Source of the DNA: Ochotona curzoniae
Taxonomy: Eukaryota > Chordata > Mammalia > Lagomorpha > Ochotonidae
Reading direction: 5' to 3'
Length of the DNA: 64,000 bases
NCBI RefSeq assembly: GCF_017591425.1
Contig: NW_024465885.1
Location: 39,068,501-39,132,500, forward strand
Numbering within the stretch: position 1 is the stretch's first letter; each line of letters starts with the position of its first letter. The position numbers and the translations under genes were made by a program. The notes under the pieces are model-generated. The model worked only from the letters and a program-made list of their open reading frames with translations. It was not told the origin of the DNA and did not search any database. Positions 34,878 to 46,549 of this stretch are shown here, piece after piece.

Positions 34878-35130
34878 AGTAGCACACTATTTAACTTCAT
34901 GGTGTTGTTAACTTTTTTTTTCTTCCTGTTGCTGTTTTTTTTTTTTTTGTGGCTTTTCATTTAAGGGGATATACATTAATTGTGTAATGGAGACTACCAC
35001 ATCTAGTAACATGTTATTTAACTTCATGGCATTGCAAACTTCTGCTTTTCATCCTGTTTCTGAGTTTTTATTGTGGCTTTTCATTTAATGGGATGCATAG
35101 TAACTGTGTAATGGAGACTATCATATCCAG
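34878..35130 (+). repeat. Two-unit tandem repeat in L1 copy B 3' module
   Basis: Units 34878-35004 and 35005-35130 both run from AGYARCAYRYTATTTAACTTC through GTGGCTTTTCATTTAA to TGTGTAATGGAGACTA and a CATATCCAG/CACATCTAG end. Same organisation as copy A. Confidence 0.85.
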
Positions 35131-35375
35131 ATTTGAAGATACAATGTAGTATGCTTCTCTACTTCCAGACTAAAGACAAACTCCCAATGAAACTGTTTAT
35201 CTTTACAATACAATGCTGGACTTTCTGCCATTGTCCATGCCTGCAATGATGAACATATGATTGTTTAGGAAGAACTGTATTATAGTGAGTGGGGTGGAAA
35301 TTGGGGAGGGAATAAAAGAAATCCCAAGGCTTATGGAACTGTGTCACAAAATGATAATAATAAAAAAGAGTAACT

Positions 35376-35689
35376 ACAAATATAACGATTAAATTAAGCA
35401 AACAAAAGAATGCCTCATACAATGAAAATAGGACCTTAGTACATGCTTTCTACAGAAACTAGCTTTTAGTTTTAAGGAGTCATAGAATATTAAAGAGGAA
35501 AGAGTTGAAAAAGATGTTCCATGCAATTGGAAGCCAGAAAAAGAGGTAACTATCCTTGCAAAATACAATGAAATCTTTGAGACAAAACTATGAGAGAAAA
35601 AAGAGAAAAGCACATTGTTTATCAAAGTAGGATATCATGAAGGAAGACAAAGCCTGAAACAATTATGAATGGATTAGTTTATTCTCCCC
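35376..35689. other. Unassigned spacer
   Basis: AT-rich, no recognised repeat or gene. A 78-codon minus frame (35389-35625) has no motif. Confidence 0.35.
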
Positions 35690-36350
35690 CAAACTCAGCC
35701 CTGAAAAACATTTTCTTCTTTACTTTTGTAATTTTACTGTTTTAGTTTTTGTTTTGTGGAGTTTTTTTGTGTGTTTGTTTGTTTGTTTCTATTTGGGTAT
35801 TTGTTTTTGGCATTCACAGATAAGTGAGTTTTTTCCTGAGTTGGCTTATTTATTTCACATAATATATCAAAATTAATGTCCATTTTAAGTTAAAGAACTT
35901 TATTCTTTTAAACAGCTAAGTAATATTCTATTTTCTTTGCTTATTTTTCCAATTTATTCAACTGTGGATGGAAACTCAAGGTTATCCCATGTGTCTTCTA
36001 TTATGATTAATGATATATTTCAAATAATATTAGGACACAGGCCCTTCTTTAATATACTAATTCAGCCTTCTTCCTGAGTATAGGCAAGAGCATTAAATAA
36101 TAATCAAATCTCAAAATGTCAATTTCACTCACATTCATTATTGTTTTACACTGTATGTTAGTTACCCAGAATCATGCAAAAGAGATTGAGGCTGCCATTT
36201 CACTGAACATATGGTCTCTAATTGCATCCATCTTTTGTGATTGACAAGGTTTCCTTCTTCTGCAGGGTTGAGTAGCATCCCATCATCTAAATATACCACA
36301 ATTTCTTTACCCATTCATCAGCAGATGGACAAGGCAGAGGATGTTTCCCC
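35690..36350 (-). mobile_element. Old LINE-1 3' end fragments, minus strand
   Basis: Plus text is the complement of an L1 3' end: GAGTTGGCTTATTTATTTCACATAATAT, AACAGCTAAGTAATATTCTATTTTC, CAACTGTGGATGGAAACTCAAGG (35800-36000), then a second similar piece (36180-36335: CATCTAAATATACCACAATTTC, CCCATTCATCAGCAGATGGACA). Probably two decayed insertions. Confidence 0.7.
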
Positions 36351-36604
36351 AGTTTGTGTTTTTTGTTTGTTTGTCTGTTTGGTGTAGGATTAAACTTTTG
36401 ATTACTCAGTAGTTTGGAATCACACCATTTCAAACATCAGAAGACATATAACCAAAGATGGAGGAGAGAGGATGGGAGTATAAAAGGGAAAGCAAATAGG
36501 GTGAAAATTATTACTGTGTTCTAAAAATTGACTATATTGAGCTCATGAAATGTATTCACTCTATGCAAATTTTTAAAAATATATAAATTTCAGAATGGAG
36601 GTCA

Positions 36605-36905
36605 CCTTAACAATTAAACTGCCATGTTCCCTGTTGGAGTTCCTCGGCTTTATACCCACAATGGCTCTGACTCCGGCTTCCTGCGAATGTAGATCCTGAG
36701 GTCAACCAATGATACGCACATAACGGGATTGCTGCCACCCACGGGGCAGTTCTACATTGATTTCTGGGCTCCAAGCAACAGTCTGGCCCTGACCAAGCTG
36801 TTGTGGGCAATTGCCATGAGAATTAGCAATATGAGATTGCTTGTTCTCTTTCTCTGTCTGTCTCTTTAATTCTATCTTTCATTCTGTCTCTCTCTCTCAA
36901 GAAAA
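36605..36905 (+). mobile_element. Old CSINE with CT-rich tail
   Basis: ATGGCTCTGACTCCGGCTTCCTGC, GATTGCTGCCACCCACGGGG, TTGATTTCTGGGCTCC, CTGGCCCTGACCAAGCTGTTGTGGGCAATTG, then TCTGTCTGTCTC and (CT)n. The GCCACCCAC body type of rabbit-like CSINE, with the same layout as the one at 41310. Confidence 0.6.
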
Positions 36906-37000
36906 TTTCCTAAAATTAGATAATAAAGATACTGAGATTGGTTCCTTTGGAAACATATCTAGTTGTAGAATGGCTGCTGTGATCACTTTTAACTTTATTA

Positions 37001-37375
37001 AAGTTATCTAAGTCGGGTCTGTCGTGGTAGCCTAGTGGCTAAATCCTTGCCCTCCATGCAACAGATCCGATATGAGTGCCGGCTGATGTCCTGGCTGCTC
37101 CACTTCTCTTCCAGCTCCCTGCTTGTGACCTGGGAAAGCAGTCCAGAATGGCAAAAAGCCTTGGAACCCTGCAACCATGTGGGAGGGGGATCCGGAAGAA
37201 ACTCCTGTCTCCTGGCTTCAGGTCGACTCAGCTCAGGCCATTGAGCCTTCTGGGGAGTGAACCAGTGGACAGAAGATCTTTCTCTTTGTGTCTCCTTCCA
37301 TCTGTATATCTGACTTTACAATAAGCAAATAAATACATAAATACATAAGTAAATAAATCTTTAAAAAGTTGTCTA
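37001..37375 (+). mobile_element. CSINE with 10-bp target-site duplication
   Basis: GTCGGGTCTGTCGTGGTAGCCTAGTGGC head; tail with AAATAAATACATAAATACATAAG. AAGTTATCTA (37001-37010) and AAGTTGTCTA (37366-37375) differ by one base. Shadow frames on both strands (62-90 codons). Confidence 0.9.
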
Positions 37376-37808
37376 TTTTGAATGATTTTTCTGGTCCAAT
37401 TATATCCTGTAAAATAAGCAAATGAAAAAAAAAACTTATCTGCATGCTTATATAAATGTAGCCAAATTCCTGGAGATTTGGACAAGATACATACCATAAG
37501 AACACACTTCTTTTATTGGAAAGGACAGACCATATGATTTCAATTAAAAACTAACAGCTGAAATCAAAGTTTTGCTATCATGAGCCCAGCTCATTAGCCA
37601 TCCCAGCAGTTTGTGAATGCACAATGAGCCAGCCTGCTGCATTCAGGCATTGTCCCGAATGGAATGTCAGTGTGCGTGGACCCACGTTGGCCATATGGAC
37701 ATTTGCTTTTACAGTATCTGGACCCCCTTGCACGCACAATTTCAATCCTTATTTGTACCAAAATAACCTTGTTTTTCAATCTTATTTTTGTCAAAATTAT
37801 TTTGAAAA
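37376..37808. other. Unassigned spacer
   Basis: No recognised element. A 66-codon minus frame and an 82-codon plus frame cover 37594-37872 in conflict; no motif in either. Confidence 0.35.
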
Positions 37809-37809
37809 G

Positions 37810-38098
37810 GTTTTTTTTTTTTTTTTAGATTTTACTTTTTTTATTGGAAAGTCAAATATGCAGAGAGAATGAGAGACAGAAAGAAAGATCTTCTGTCCAT
37901 TGGCTATTCCCCAAATGGCTGCAACTGCTGAGACTGAGTTGATCAGAAGCCAGGAGCTAGGACCTTCTTCCAGGTCTCCCATGTAGGGACAGTTCCCAAG
38001 GCTTTTGGCTGTCCTCGACTGCCTTCCCAGGCCACAAGCAAGGAGCGGGAAGGAAGTGAAGCAGCCAGGACACGATCCAGCACCCACATGGGATCCCA
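37810..38098 (-). mobile_element. CSINE, minus strand, 5'-truncated
   Basis: T-run, AGATTTTACTTTTTTTATTGGAAAGTCAAATATGCAGAGAG, body complement, ending at CAGCACCCACATGGGATCCC without the tRNA-like head. Truncated during insertion or later loss. Confidence 0.82.
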
Positions 38099-39945
38099 AT
38101 AAAGTTTGTTTGGATTTGGATTTGACAACCTTTAGTAGGTCAGATCGGAACGTTAAGAAATAAGGAAAGTACTAGTAAATGTTTCTAGCTTTATTAATTA
38201 CTTATAAGGTCAAATAAGCATCATGATTATATATGTACCTCAAATTAAACAATAATAAATTTTACAAATTTTTTTGAAGCAGAATAATTTACACTGTGAT
38301 TCAAAAAAAAAAAAAAACCCTTTATAGGATTTTGAAAGTCAACTTGGAAAAATCTGTCAGGAATGTATAAAACACATAACAAAGATCAATTTATTATAAT
38401 ACAAACGGTAAATTTGTGGAGGTCAATTTTAAAAGATGAATGACCAGAGGGATAAAAGCAAGCTGAACTGTGTTTTTTTTTTTTGTGATATAAATGCACA
38501 TAACTCAACCACCCTCTATTACACTATATCTGGACCATAAACTGACTTCAGAAACACTGACTACAAGTTCTAGAAATTGAGGAAATAGCTGTACCTGGGT
38601 AAAATCAATATTTCAGCCCATCTACTTTCAAGAGTCCTATCTTATCACAACTACATATTCCTTTTAGCCAGAACAACAAACTCCCGGATCCTGAGATTCA
38701 ATTGAAGACATCTTTGTGGGGCAGTAACTCTCCATATTAACACCAATTTGTACAACAACCAATATTAAGGCTCACGCACCATAAACGTGCCCTACTGTGA
38801 CTAACCATGTTTTTTTGTACCAAAATTAAATGTGAAAACTTTCATAGAAATGCAATGGCTCAAATATGCCACACTCATTCCCTTTCTTAAAAACAAGCCA
38901 CTGAGAACATATTATTTTACTTGAGAAATGAAGAAAATATCCTAATTCTAAAATGGAGGTATGGTTTCCATCAAATTCCTTACCACACAGGAGCCTCACA
39001 TGTAAGATGCTTGTTTATTACCTCTGTCAGGAGTGCACTTGCCAGACTGTAGCACAGCTTACTATGCTTTGACAACTAGCAAAAAAACAAACAAACCTGG
39101 TGTTTCTATGTAGCCACAATTGCTAAACCTAGTTCAGTCTTTCACATGATTAGGACATTCTTCTAAAACAATTTCTAAATTCAATTTAAAACCCATCTTT
39201 CCTTCAGAAGTTCATGAGGTGATACTTAAACCATCCTCTTCGCCAAGGACCACGAGTGCTAATGTTCTCTTCGTGTTTAAATGTCAGGTTCAATGTCCTA
39301 CCTCACAAGCTTCTTCTTGGCTAAAATTCCTTTTTTTATTATCTTTCGCCTACTTCCTTTCTTGCTGTATTTATCATGACAATGATTGCTTGAGCATACA
39401 GTTCCCATTCCTTTCAACCTCATATAAATTAATATTTATTCTCAGTTCATATCATGATCCAAAGCAACTTGATACTTGCGTTATTGAGTTTGGGAAGGCA
39501 GACAGAACATCTTAAACAATTATAAATAGACTAGAAATGAGACTAAACAATTAGAGCTGGCCACAGTCCTAAACCAGATTCTGAGCACTTGAGTTATGGA
39601 GGACTACCTTTTCCTTCCATCCAAAATGGTGAAAAAAAGTATCTTCTTTGTTTTCTTTTAAGCCATAAATCTTAGCAAGCTTAAGCTCCCTCCTTACATG
39701 TATCAAATCCTCATTTTCTTCAAAGACTCTGTCTCTAAAAATAGTCATAATGGGAGTTAGGGCTTCAGTCTATTGATGGGGAGAGCACAATTCCCTTTGT
39801 ATCAGGGAATAATTATGTATTTAATGTACTCAGTTTAGATTTTAAACCCTCATCATTCTCACAGAACTAAGAATCTTGCAGTGCATCTTCATCAATGTCT
39901 ACAGATTGGTAAGGCAAGAGGAGCATTGTGGATTGTCAGAACATA
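38099..39945. other. AT-rich unassigned spacer
   Basis: About 1.8 kb with no recognised repeat or gene. A 98-codon frame (39219-39515) has no motif; nothing suggests a splice-bounded exon. Confidence 0.4.
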
Positions 39946-39949
39946 GACC

Positions 39950-40262
39950 CATTGGCACCGGAGTGGTGGTGTATCAAGCTAATCCTCTGCTTGCTAACTC
40001 AGGCATCCAATGTAGGGATGGGTTCTTCTGCTCCAGCTCTCAGTTTATGGCTTAGGAAGGGAGAGGAGAGGCCTGTGGTGTTGGTCCCCTGCACTCCTCC
40101 AGGAGATGCAGAAGAAACTGCTGGTACCCAACCCTTGACCAGCTCAGCCCTGGCTGTTGCACCCATGTAGGGAGTAAACCAGCAGATGGAAGATGCCTTT
40201 GTCTGTCTCTCCTGCTCTGTAAATTCTGATTGTCAAATAAAAATAAATAAATCTCTTTAGAA
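39950..40262 (+). mobile_element. CSINE, older subtype
   Basis: Head ATTGGCACCGGAGTGGTGGTGTATCAAGCTAATCCTC, body GATGGGTTCTTCTGCTCCAGCTCTC and GGAGTAAACCAGCAGATGGAAGATG, tail AAATAAAAATAAATAAATCTC. Diverged, no duplication seen. An 89-codon minus frame is its shadow. Confidence 0.8.
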
Positions 40263-40667
40263 AAGAAAATGAGGAAAAATTTAGCTCCCAGCTGAAAATG
40301 GTGTGTATGACATCTACCCATATTTCAAATACGGGACAAACATGTTTATGTTTAAGCGCTGAAAAATTAAAATTAGAGTAAAATCCCAAGCAGAAAAGAA
40401 AAAATCGGTGTGCATGAACATTCACTTGCTCCAGAAACTTAAAACATATGCTCAATTAAATAGATATGCATATATCTCAATATATCAAAAATCTGTTAGA
40501 ACTTCCTCAAGATTTTAGAATATAAGACCAACTATAAAGACAATCCCGTTTAAGGTAGCACATAAATGAAAAAGAAAGTAGAAAATAGAACTAAAATTTA
40601 TTTTCGTTTCATGATAAACTAACATACAATAATAAAGACCTTAGCAATCATTACAGCAAAATTTACA
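40263..40667. other. AT-rich unassigned spacer
   Basis: No recognised element or gene. Confidence 0.35.
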
Positions 40668-41020
40668 TTGCATTTCTTTTTTAAAAGATTCATTTATTTT
40701 TGCTTGAAAGGCAGATTTTAAATAAAGAAGTAGAGACAGAGAAAGAAAGTGCTTCCATCTGCTGGTTCACTCCCTGATGGCTGCATCAGTTGCAGCTGAG
40801 CCATCCTGAAGGCTGGATACAGACTCTTCATCAGGGTATCCACCATAGGGACAGGAGGCCCAGGACTTGAGCCATCTCTGCCGATCTTCTAGGCCACAAA
40901 TATGAAGCTGAATCAAAATTGGAGCAGTTGGGACACAAACTGGTTTCCATACGGGATGCCAATTCTGCAGGCAGAGGGTCAGCCCACTACGAGACCACAG
41001 TGGAGCCCAGTTGCATTTCT
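40668..41020 (-). mobile_element. CSINE, older subtype, minus, with 10-bp target-site duplication
   Basis: AAAAGATTCATTTATTTTTGCTTGAAAGGCAGATTTTAAATAAAGAAG at the 3' end; GGTTCACTCCCTGATGGCTGC; head complement GCCCACTACGAGACCACAGTGGAGCCC. TTGCATTTCT flanks it at 40668-40677 and 41011-41020. Confidence 0.87.
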
Positions 41021-41309
41021 ACATACTAGAAATCAGTAATCTGAAATATTATTAGGACAGATAGTAGGCGGAAGGAATGTAGCCCATTACCAGATAGGTA
41101 AATATCAATCAAAAAATAATGCACTTTAAAGAATCATTTGTGAATTCATGGAAAAAATGAAAATGTTTGTAATTGACATCATTGTGGAGTTAGAACATAT
41201 GGATTACTAAATATTTAACATAGGTGAAAGGGTATATCCATCTACGTGTACACATGAATGTTTATGTTATGCACACATACGTATTTCATTGTTGAATATA
41301 ATTTTCTGG
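41021..41309. other. Unassigned spacer
   Basis: No recognised element. Confidence 0.3.
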
Positions 41310-41580
41310 GGCAGACAGTTTTCCTAGTTGTTAAGACCCTCTTGCTTCTCATCGGCTCCTGACTCTAATTGCTGACTCCAGCTTTCTGCTACAGTGGACT
41401 CTGAGGGCCAGGCTTCTGCCACCCTTTTCAGGAATCATTGATTTCCAAGCTCCCAGCAGTGACCATTTGCTTTTTATGGCCAATTGACGAGTAAATCAGA
41501 ATGGCAGCTGTCTGTCTCTATATATATATATCCTTCAAACTCTATCTCTTCAACTTTCAAGTAAATAATTAAATAAAAAA
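41310..41580 (+). mobile_element. Old CSINE
   Basis: GGGGCAGACAGTTTTCCTAGTTGTTAAGACCC head, GCTTCTGCCACCCTTTTCAGG, TTGATTTCCAAGCTCCCAGC, CTGTCTGTCTCTATATATATATATCC, AAGTAAATAATTAAATAAA tail. Same diverged type as 36605. Confidence 0.6.
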
Positions 41581-41585
41581 AAATA

Positions 41586-41690
41586 ACAGTGGGTGGGGGA
41601 GGGTTTGGGGAGGGTGGAAAAGTAAATCCCTAAGCCTAAGAAACTGTATCATGAAAAACAAAGAATTAAAATAAAATTTTAAATCATAAA
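41586..41690 (+). mobile_element. LINE-1 3' terminal fragment
   Basis: GGTGGGGGAGGGTTTGGGGAGGG, AAGCCTAAGAAACTGTATCATGAAAAAC and an A-rich tail match the 3' terminus of L1 copies A and B (35300-35365). Severely 5'-truncated insertion. Confidence 0.7.
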
Positions 41691-41691
41691 T

Positions 41692-42015
41692 TTCTGAGGT
41701 CACTGCCATGGCTCAATTGGCTAATCCTCTTCCTGCAGCCAATGACATCCTGTATGGACTCTGGTTCATGTCTTGGCTGTCCCAGCCAGCTCTCTGGTCA
41801 TGGCCAAGGAAAGCAGTGGAGGAAGGTCCAAGGCTTTGGGATCCTGTGTGCACCTTAGAGACTTGGAGGGAGCTCTTCTTTCTCGACTTTCAACAGGCTC
41901 AGTTGCAGCTACTGTGGCCATTTGGGGAGTGATGAACGCTCTCTCTCTGTATTTCCTTCTGTCTGTAAAATCTGACTTTCCAATAAAAAGACAAAAATAA
42001 ATAATAAATTTAGAA
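41692..42015 (+). mobile_element. CSINE, older subtype
   Basis: TCACTGCCATGGCTCAATTGGCTAATCCTC head, CATCCTGTATGGACTCTGG, GGAAAGCAGTGGAGGAAGG, TCTGACTTTCCAATAAAAAG tail. ATAAATTT occurs just 5' (about 41685) and just 3' (about 42004), a possible short duplication. 75- and 84-codon frames are shadows. Confidence 0.82.
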
Positions 42016-44498
42016 AACATAATTTTCTAGCATCTTTAAATCTTAGGCTTCAGAAATAAGACAGAACTCATTGTTAAACTTTGCTTTAAAAATAATTCCT
42101 TGATTGTGGCAAAATTAATTTCTAATTTGTATAAAGAATAAGCATAAAATATGCTTTTAAAATACAGAATTATTTAACCAAGTGTTTACTGAGAAAAAAT
42201 ATTTGTGAAATAAACTCAGAATATGTAGTATTAATTAATTGTCTCTGTATGTAAATTTTTCTAAAGAATTAAATTAATCTAAATGCTCCTAATCTGATCT
42301 TTAAAATCTGTTTTAAAATCTGTTTTTAAATCTGATTTAACCATCTGTTCCCAAACTGGGCTTTTAACATCTCTCAAGCTTACTGCAGGGAAAAACACAA
42401 ATGAAGGAAATCCTTTGTCTAGAGTTATATAGAAAGAAATGATGATAGAATAAAATTCTGTTCTTCTATCAAACAGAAAGAAAAGAAATATAATGAAGAC
42501 AAACATCTACATAATTGTGAAAGTCACTATAATTACAGGAACGATCATGAAAAGTCAAAGGATCTTCAAGTTAGGATTACCAAAACCTAGTAGCAGTGGT
42601 GACAATGCTAAAAGATTAATTTACACAAACCACAGCCATAGTTTTGAAACAAACACCCCTCTGATTTATTTGAGGTATACATTATTCTAAAGTAATATCT
42701 CAAGATTTAGCTACAATGGCAGTTGAAAATATTATGCAAATATCAGCTCTTATTTCAATTCCCTCAAATTCACTAAGCCCCTTATCAGTAGAGGTTCCAC
42801 CTGTGGGATAAAGTTTATCAAATCTATAAAACATAAACATACCCTTTGATTTGCCTTTCATAATGTATCTACTTTATGTATGCAGAGTTCAAGGGGCTCC
42901 AAAGAATCCAACTAATTCCAAGGAATTACAGCCTCCGTATGGAATTCAAGATGTTAATATTTCCTTTCTAACCAAATTAGCTCCACATGTTTTCTGCTGC
43001 AACAAATCCCCTTCCTGTGAAATTAGACATGGTCTGACTCATTTATTGCAGAGTGATCCTCATTTCACACAGACTCGGGTTCTCAGCCTGTTTCTGTATG
43101 TGCACCCAGTGTTTCTCTGACCTCTGTAGCAAAGGGCTGGACTTGTCCAGGTTCAGGTGTAGTCATCCCTTTAGAGCAAGGCTTTGCATAGCTTCTGCGC
43201 AGTTTGGAGCATGAGTTTTTAGCAAAGAATTATGAAAGGACCTCTGTGGGAATGTGATGGACTGAGACACAATTCAAAACAATAACGAGTAAATAATGCT
43301 TTTCATCAAGAACCCTTGGTAACTTAATAGTTGAACTGGAAGGAAAAAATAGAAGCTGGTGAAGCAGGAAATAGAAAGAGCTGTTCCAGTGGAGGAAACA
43401 GCAAATAACAATGTCTTTGAGGAATGCCGGAACCCTCAGAGGTCTGCAAATCAAACTGAGCAGGTAGGTCAAGCCCAAGGCTAAAGGGTTCTCTGAGCCA
43501 TTACATGCCTTTGATACATTTCTACGTAACTTAATCAAGCTTTAACCAATCACTTAAGAATGCTATGATGAATGGTATGATTATATCTATATTTAGAAAA
43601 GTCAGTATGACAGCCATAGATAGGATGGGGAACGACCGGCTGGCATACAGCACAGTTATTGCCACAAACAAGGCAAAAGAGTCTGAGGATCTGCTGTGAG
43701 ATTGCTGATAGGGGCTGGACAAGCTACATGAAACTTAGCATCACGTACAATACGATGAGCCCAATGTCTTAGTTATGTTTTATGCTGAAATAAATATTCT
43801 GACAAAAGATCAAATGTCTTCGAAGCATTCCAACGATGTGAGTAAATACAAATAATGTGAGTCGTTAAGCCAGAGCTTTGAGGAAACATGGTGTACCATC
43901 ATATTTGGATGATATGAAGCATGTGGTGCCTTAAACAAGATCTAGAAGTGATAGAACTCTAGTTGAAAGGAGAAAAGCTCAGTGAAAGTACACTTCTCTA
44001 AAAACAGATGATGGGTACTTCCTTGTTTTATGGATCTAAGTATTACTTTATTGTTTCATGAAAAAAGACACGTAATTACTGCACTATTATAAGTTTTTAA
44101 TAAAACTATTTTCCAGTACAGTTTATTAAATATTCTGTTCATTATTACAGCTACATTTTAATGAATTCATGTTAAAAATATGTCCATATTAGAACTGTTA
44201 TGTGGTTCCATCCCTGTCTCTTCCTTACCCCATCCCATCCGCCATCCTCCACGTCTCTGAATGCCAACATGAACCTTTCTGTTCATGTGTCGGCACCTCC
44301 AGGAATCTACATCAATTGCAAATCCAAAGCTCCTCTTACCCAGATTTTTCATACCAGCAATAATGACCCCAGGAGTTCAAGAAGCACCATTAGCATTCCT
44401 TAAAAGTCCTTTGCATCCTCTCTTTTATGAAACACCTCATTGACAATCATATAGCTGATCTTGACTTAAAGACATGTAGTATCAATACTACAATAATT
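42016..44498. other. AT-rich unassigned spacer
   Basis: About 2.5 kb with no recognised element or gene. AAATCTG repeats (42300-42338) are a local microduplication. Frames at 42851-43120 (89 codons) and 43230-43538 (102 codons) show no family motif. Confidence 0.4.
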
Positions 44499-44499
44499 G

Positions 44500-44815
44500 A
44501 GAAAGAAAATGTGGACATGACTGTTTGACCTAGTGATTAGAACAACTCCAGTTAAGACACTCCCATCTTGTATTGGACCACTGAGGTGCAGTTTTGAGCT
44601 TCAGATCCTGAAATTCAGATTCTTGCTATTACAGAGCATGAAAGGCATGAGGTTCTGATTACGGCTCAAGTGATTGAATTTCTGCCACCTGTGTGGATGA
44701 TGTAGCTTGAGCTCAAGGCTGCAAGCTGGGGCTCCCTGGTTGGCACATTGAAATTTAATGAATGAAGAGGAGCTCTCCTCTGTCTCTATAATAAATTAAC
44801 AAATATATTTTTAAA
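44500..44815 (+). mobile_element. Old CSINE
   Basis: TGTTTGACCTAGTGATTAGAACAACTCCAGTTAAGACACTC head, ATGAGGTTCTGATTACGGCTCAAG, TTTCTGCCACCTGTGTGG, GAATGAAGAGGAGCTCTCCTCTGTCTC and a tail TAATAAATTAACAAATATATTTTTAAAG. Diverged. Confidence 0.6.
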
Positions 44816-46545
44816 GGAAAGTGTAATTATAACAAGAATAACAGCCTTGTTTCAAAAATATTTTAAAAATTGAATCAATAAATATTTAGTCTATTGAACA
44901 TTTTCTCAAGTTCTTCATAACCAAAATTACTAAACTAATCGTATTGGTTTATTTCCTTGAGTTTAATTTTTCTGTAGAATTGATAATATTTATATCTCAG
45001 AACTTCATACCCTATAGCAATGTTTTAAATCTTCCATAATCTTTAAATCTTCTGCTTTACTGTTCCCACTAATGAGATTCACAGACTTGAAAAAAATTCA
45101 TGTTGGAATCAAAACAAACCTTATGAACAGATATCCCTTCCACCGCTATGTCATGTGAGACTCCAGATTTTTATCGTTCCATTTTACTAGGTAAAATGTT
45201 TTACCAAGTAATACCTAGTTAATTAGATTTTCATTTATTGTCACAAATAGACATGTGATGACATAGCCATGCTGTATGTTCATCCTGCATTTGAAATTTA
45301 GTTCTATCAAATACCATCAATTTAATCACTATGGTCAGAGGAATGGAAGACTTTCACAGAAAACGCAACTCATTTTGTTACTCTGCTGACTAGTATACAT
45401 TTATAAAACACGATTATAAAACACGATAGTTTTCAATTAGTATATTAGCCAGGCAATCCACAAGTAACTAAATCATTGGGTAAAACATTGACTTTGTTTT
45501 GTTTTGATTGTCAATAGTCATTTATGCTGCATACAGTATAGAGTTTGCAAGACAAATTATGAGGGTAAAGAAAAAAAATTATGTATGCTACTTCATTATG
45601 TTGATTTTAATATTTTTGATTTTCATGATATTGATTTTCATAATATTGATTTCAAATTTTATCTTCACATATAAGAGAGCCAATGTGTCACTGACTATTG
45701 TTATTAGATATTTACTAAAGCAACTAAGAATAACTAATTTTTACATCTCTCTCTGTCTTTTTTTTAATATTCACAGTCTAACAGTGACTAGCCTCAGCTG
45801 ATCTGTCCCATGACTTAAAGTTCAGTTGTCACACATTCACTGAATGATAAACCCTCTGCTCAAGTATCTTACCATCCAACATGTGTTTGATGTATCCTTT
45901 GTGCTCTATTTTACCAAAACCATTTGCTTGGCAAATTCTGCCTTGAGAGGAATCATTCTGCATGCTCACACCAAGGTATTAGCAACTAAAAAACCAATGA
46001 TATCAACTGAGTGAAAATACCTTAGTCCTCACAGGTCATTAGATGTGTTTTAGAACTGGGAGACATTTGTGGAAAGCCTTCTGGTGCTCTGGCATTCCTA
46101 AACTCTTTATCATCCACGTGTCTTTAAAATACCTTCCTCAAGTATGCAGCAAAAAACCACAGCAACAACAAAAAGCAGCATTTTGTTCTGTAGCGTTTCT
46201 AGCCCTCTGCTCCCTGCTGCACAAGGAAAGGTACCTCAAATGAATCTTTTCTCATTTTGCCATGTTTTCTAGCCCATGAGAAATTTCAAATTTGGGCTGT
46301 TTCCATCAGTTTATAAGGTTGCACATCTGATAATGAAAATAAATTGGTAGAATTTCATCTGTAAGTCTGAAGCACGTTCATGCTTGCAATTATTTAGGAT
46401 TATGGAAGGATCAAAATGGCTAAAATTGACATGCTGCATTGTAGTATTTTTAATCTTGCTGACATATTTGTTAGGGATGCATACCAATGTAGACATCTGA
46501 TTAGAGTGGGGAGGGGCAGGTATGGAGGAAGGTGAGTGGGACATA
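44816..46545. other. AT-rich unassigned spacer
   Basis: No recognised gene or family. Local short repeats at 45408-45424 (ATAAAACACGATT) and 45600-45650 (TTGATTTTCAT) only. Confidence 0.4.
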
Positions 46546-46549
46546 TGTT

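Larger units (their letters stand above)
32830..35375 (+). mobile_element. HAL1-like LINE-1 derivative, copy B, with 10-bp target-site duplication
   Basis: AAGAGTAACT occurs at 32830-32839 and 35366-35375. Between them lies one element: the L1 5' start (GGAGAACCAAGATGGCTGAA at about 32843), a 5' UTR of about 600 bp, degenerate ORF1 (about 33444-34480), a short intergenic stretch, the first part of ORF2 (about 34580-34712), then a direct jump (about 34715-34745) to the 3' module with a two-unit tandem repeat, a G-rich stretch (GGGTGGAAATTGGGGAGGG) and an A-rich tail (35345-35367). The duplication flanking both the 5' start and the tail says the deleted form was copied and inserted as a unit. 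It makes no intact protein now; trans-mobilisation by full-length L1 is inferred. Confidence 0.88.

Noticed and set aside
35300..35345. G-rich stretch as an independent G-quadruplex element
   Set aside because: It is the usual G-rich part of the L1 3' UTR and recurs at 41590 and, on the minus strand, near 4935.
43230..43538. 102-codon hydrophobic minus frame as a membrane protein
   Set aside because: AT-rich, no family motif, no supporting gene structure; hydrophobic runs are expected from T-rich codons.
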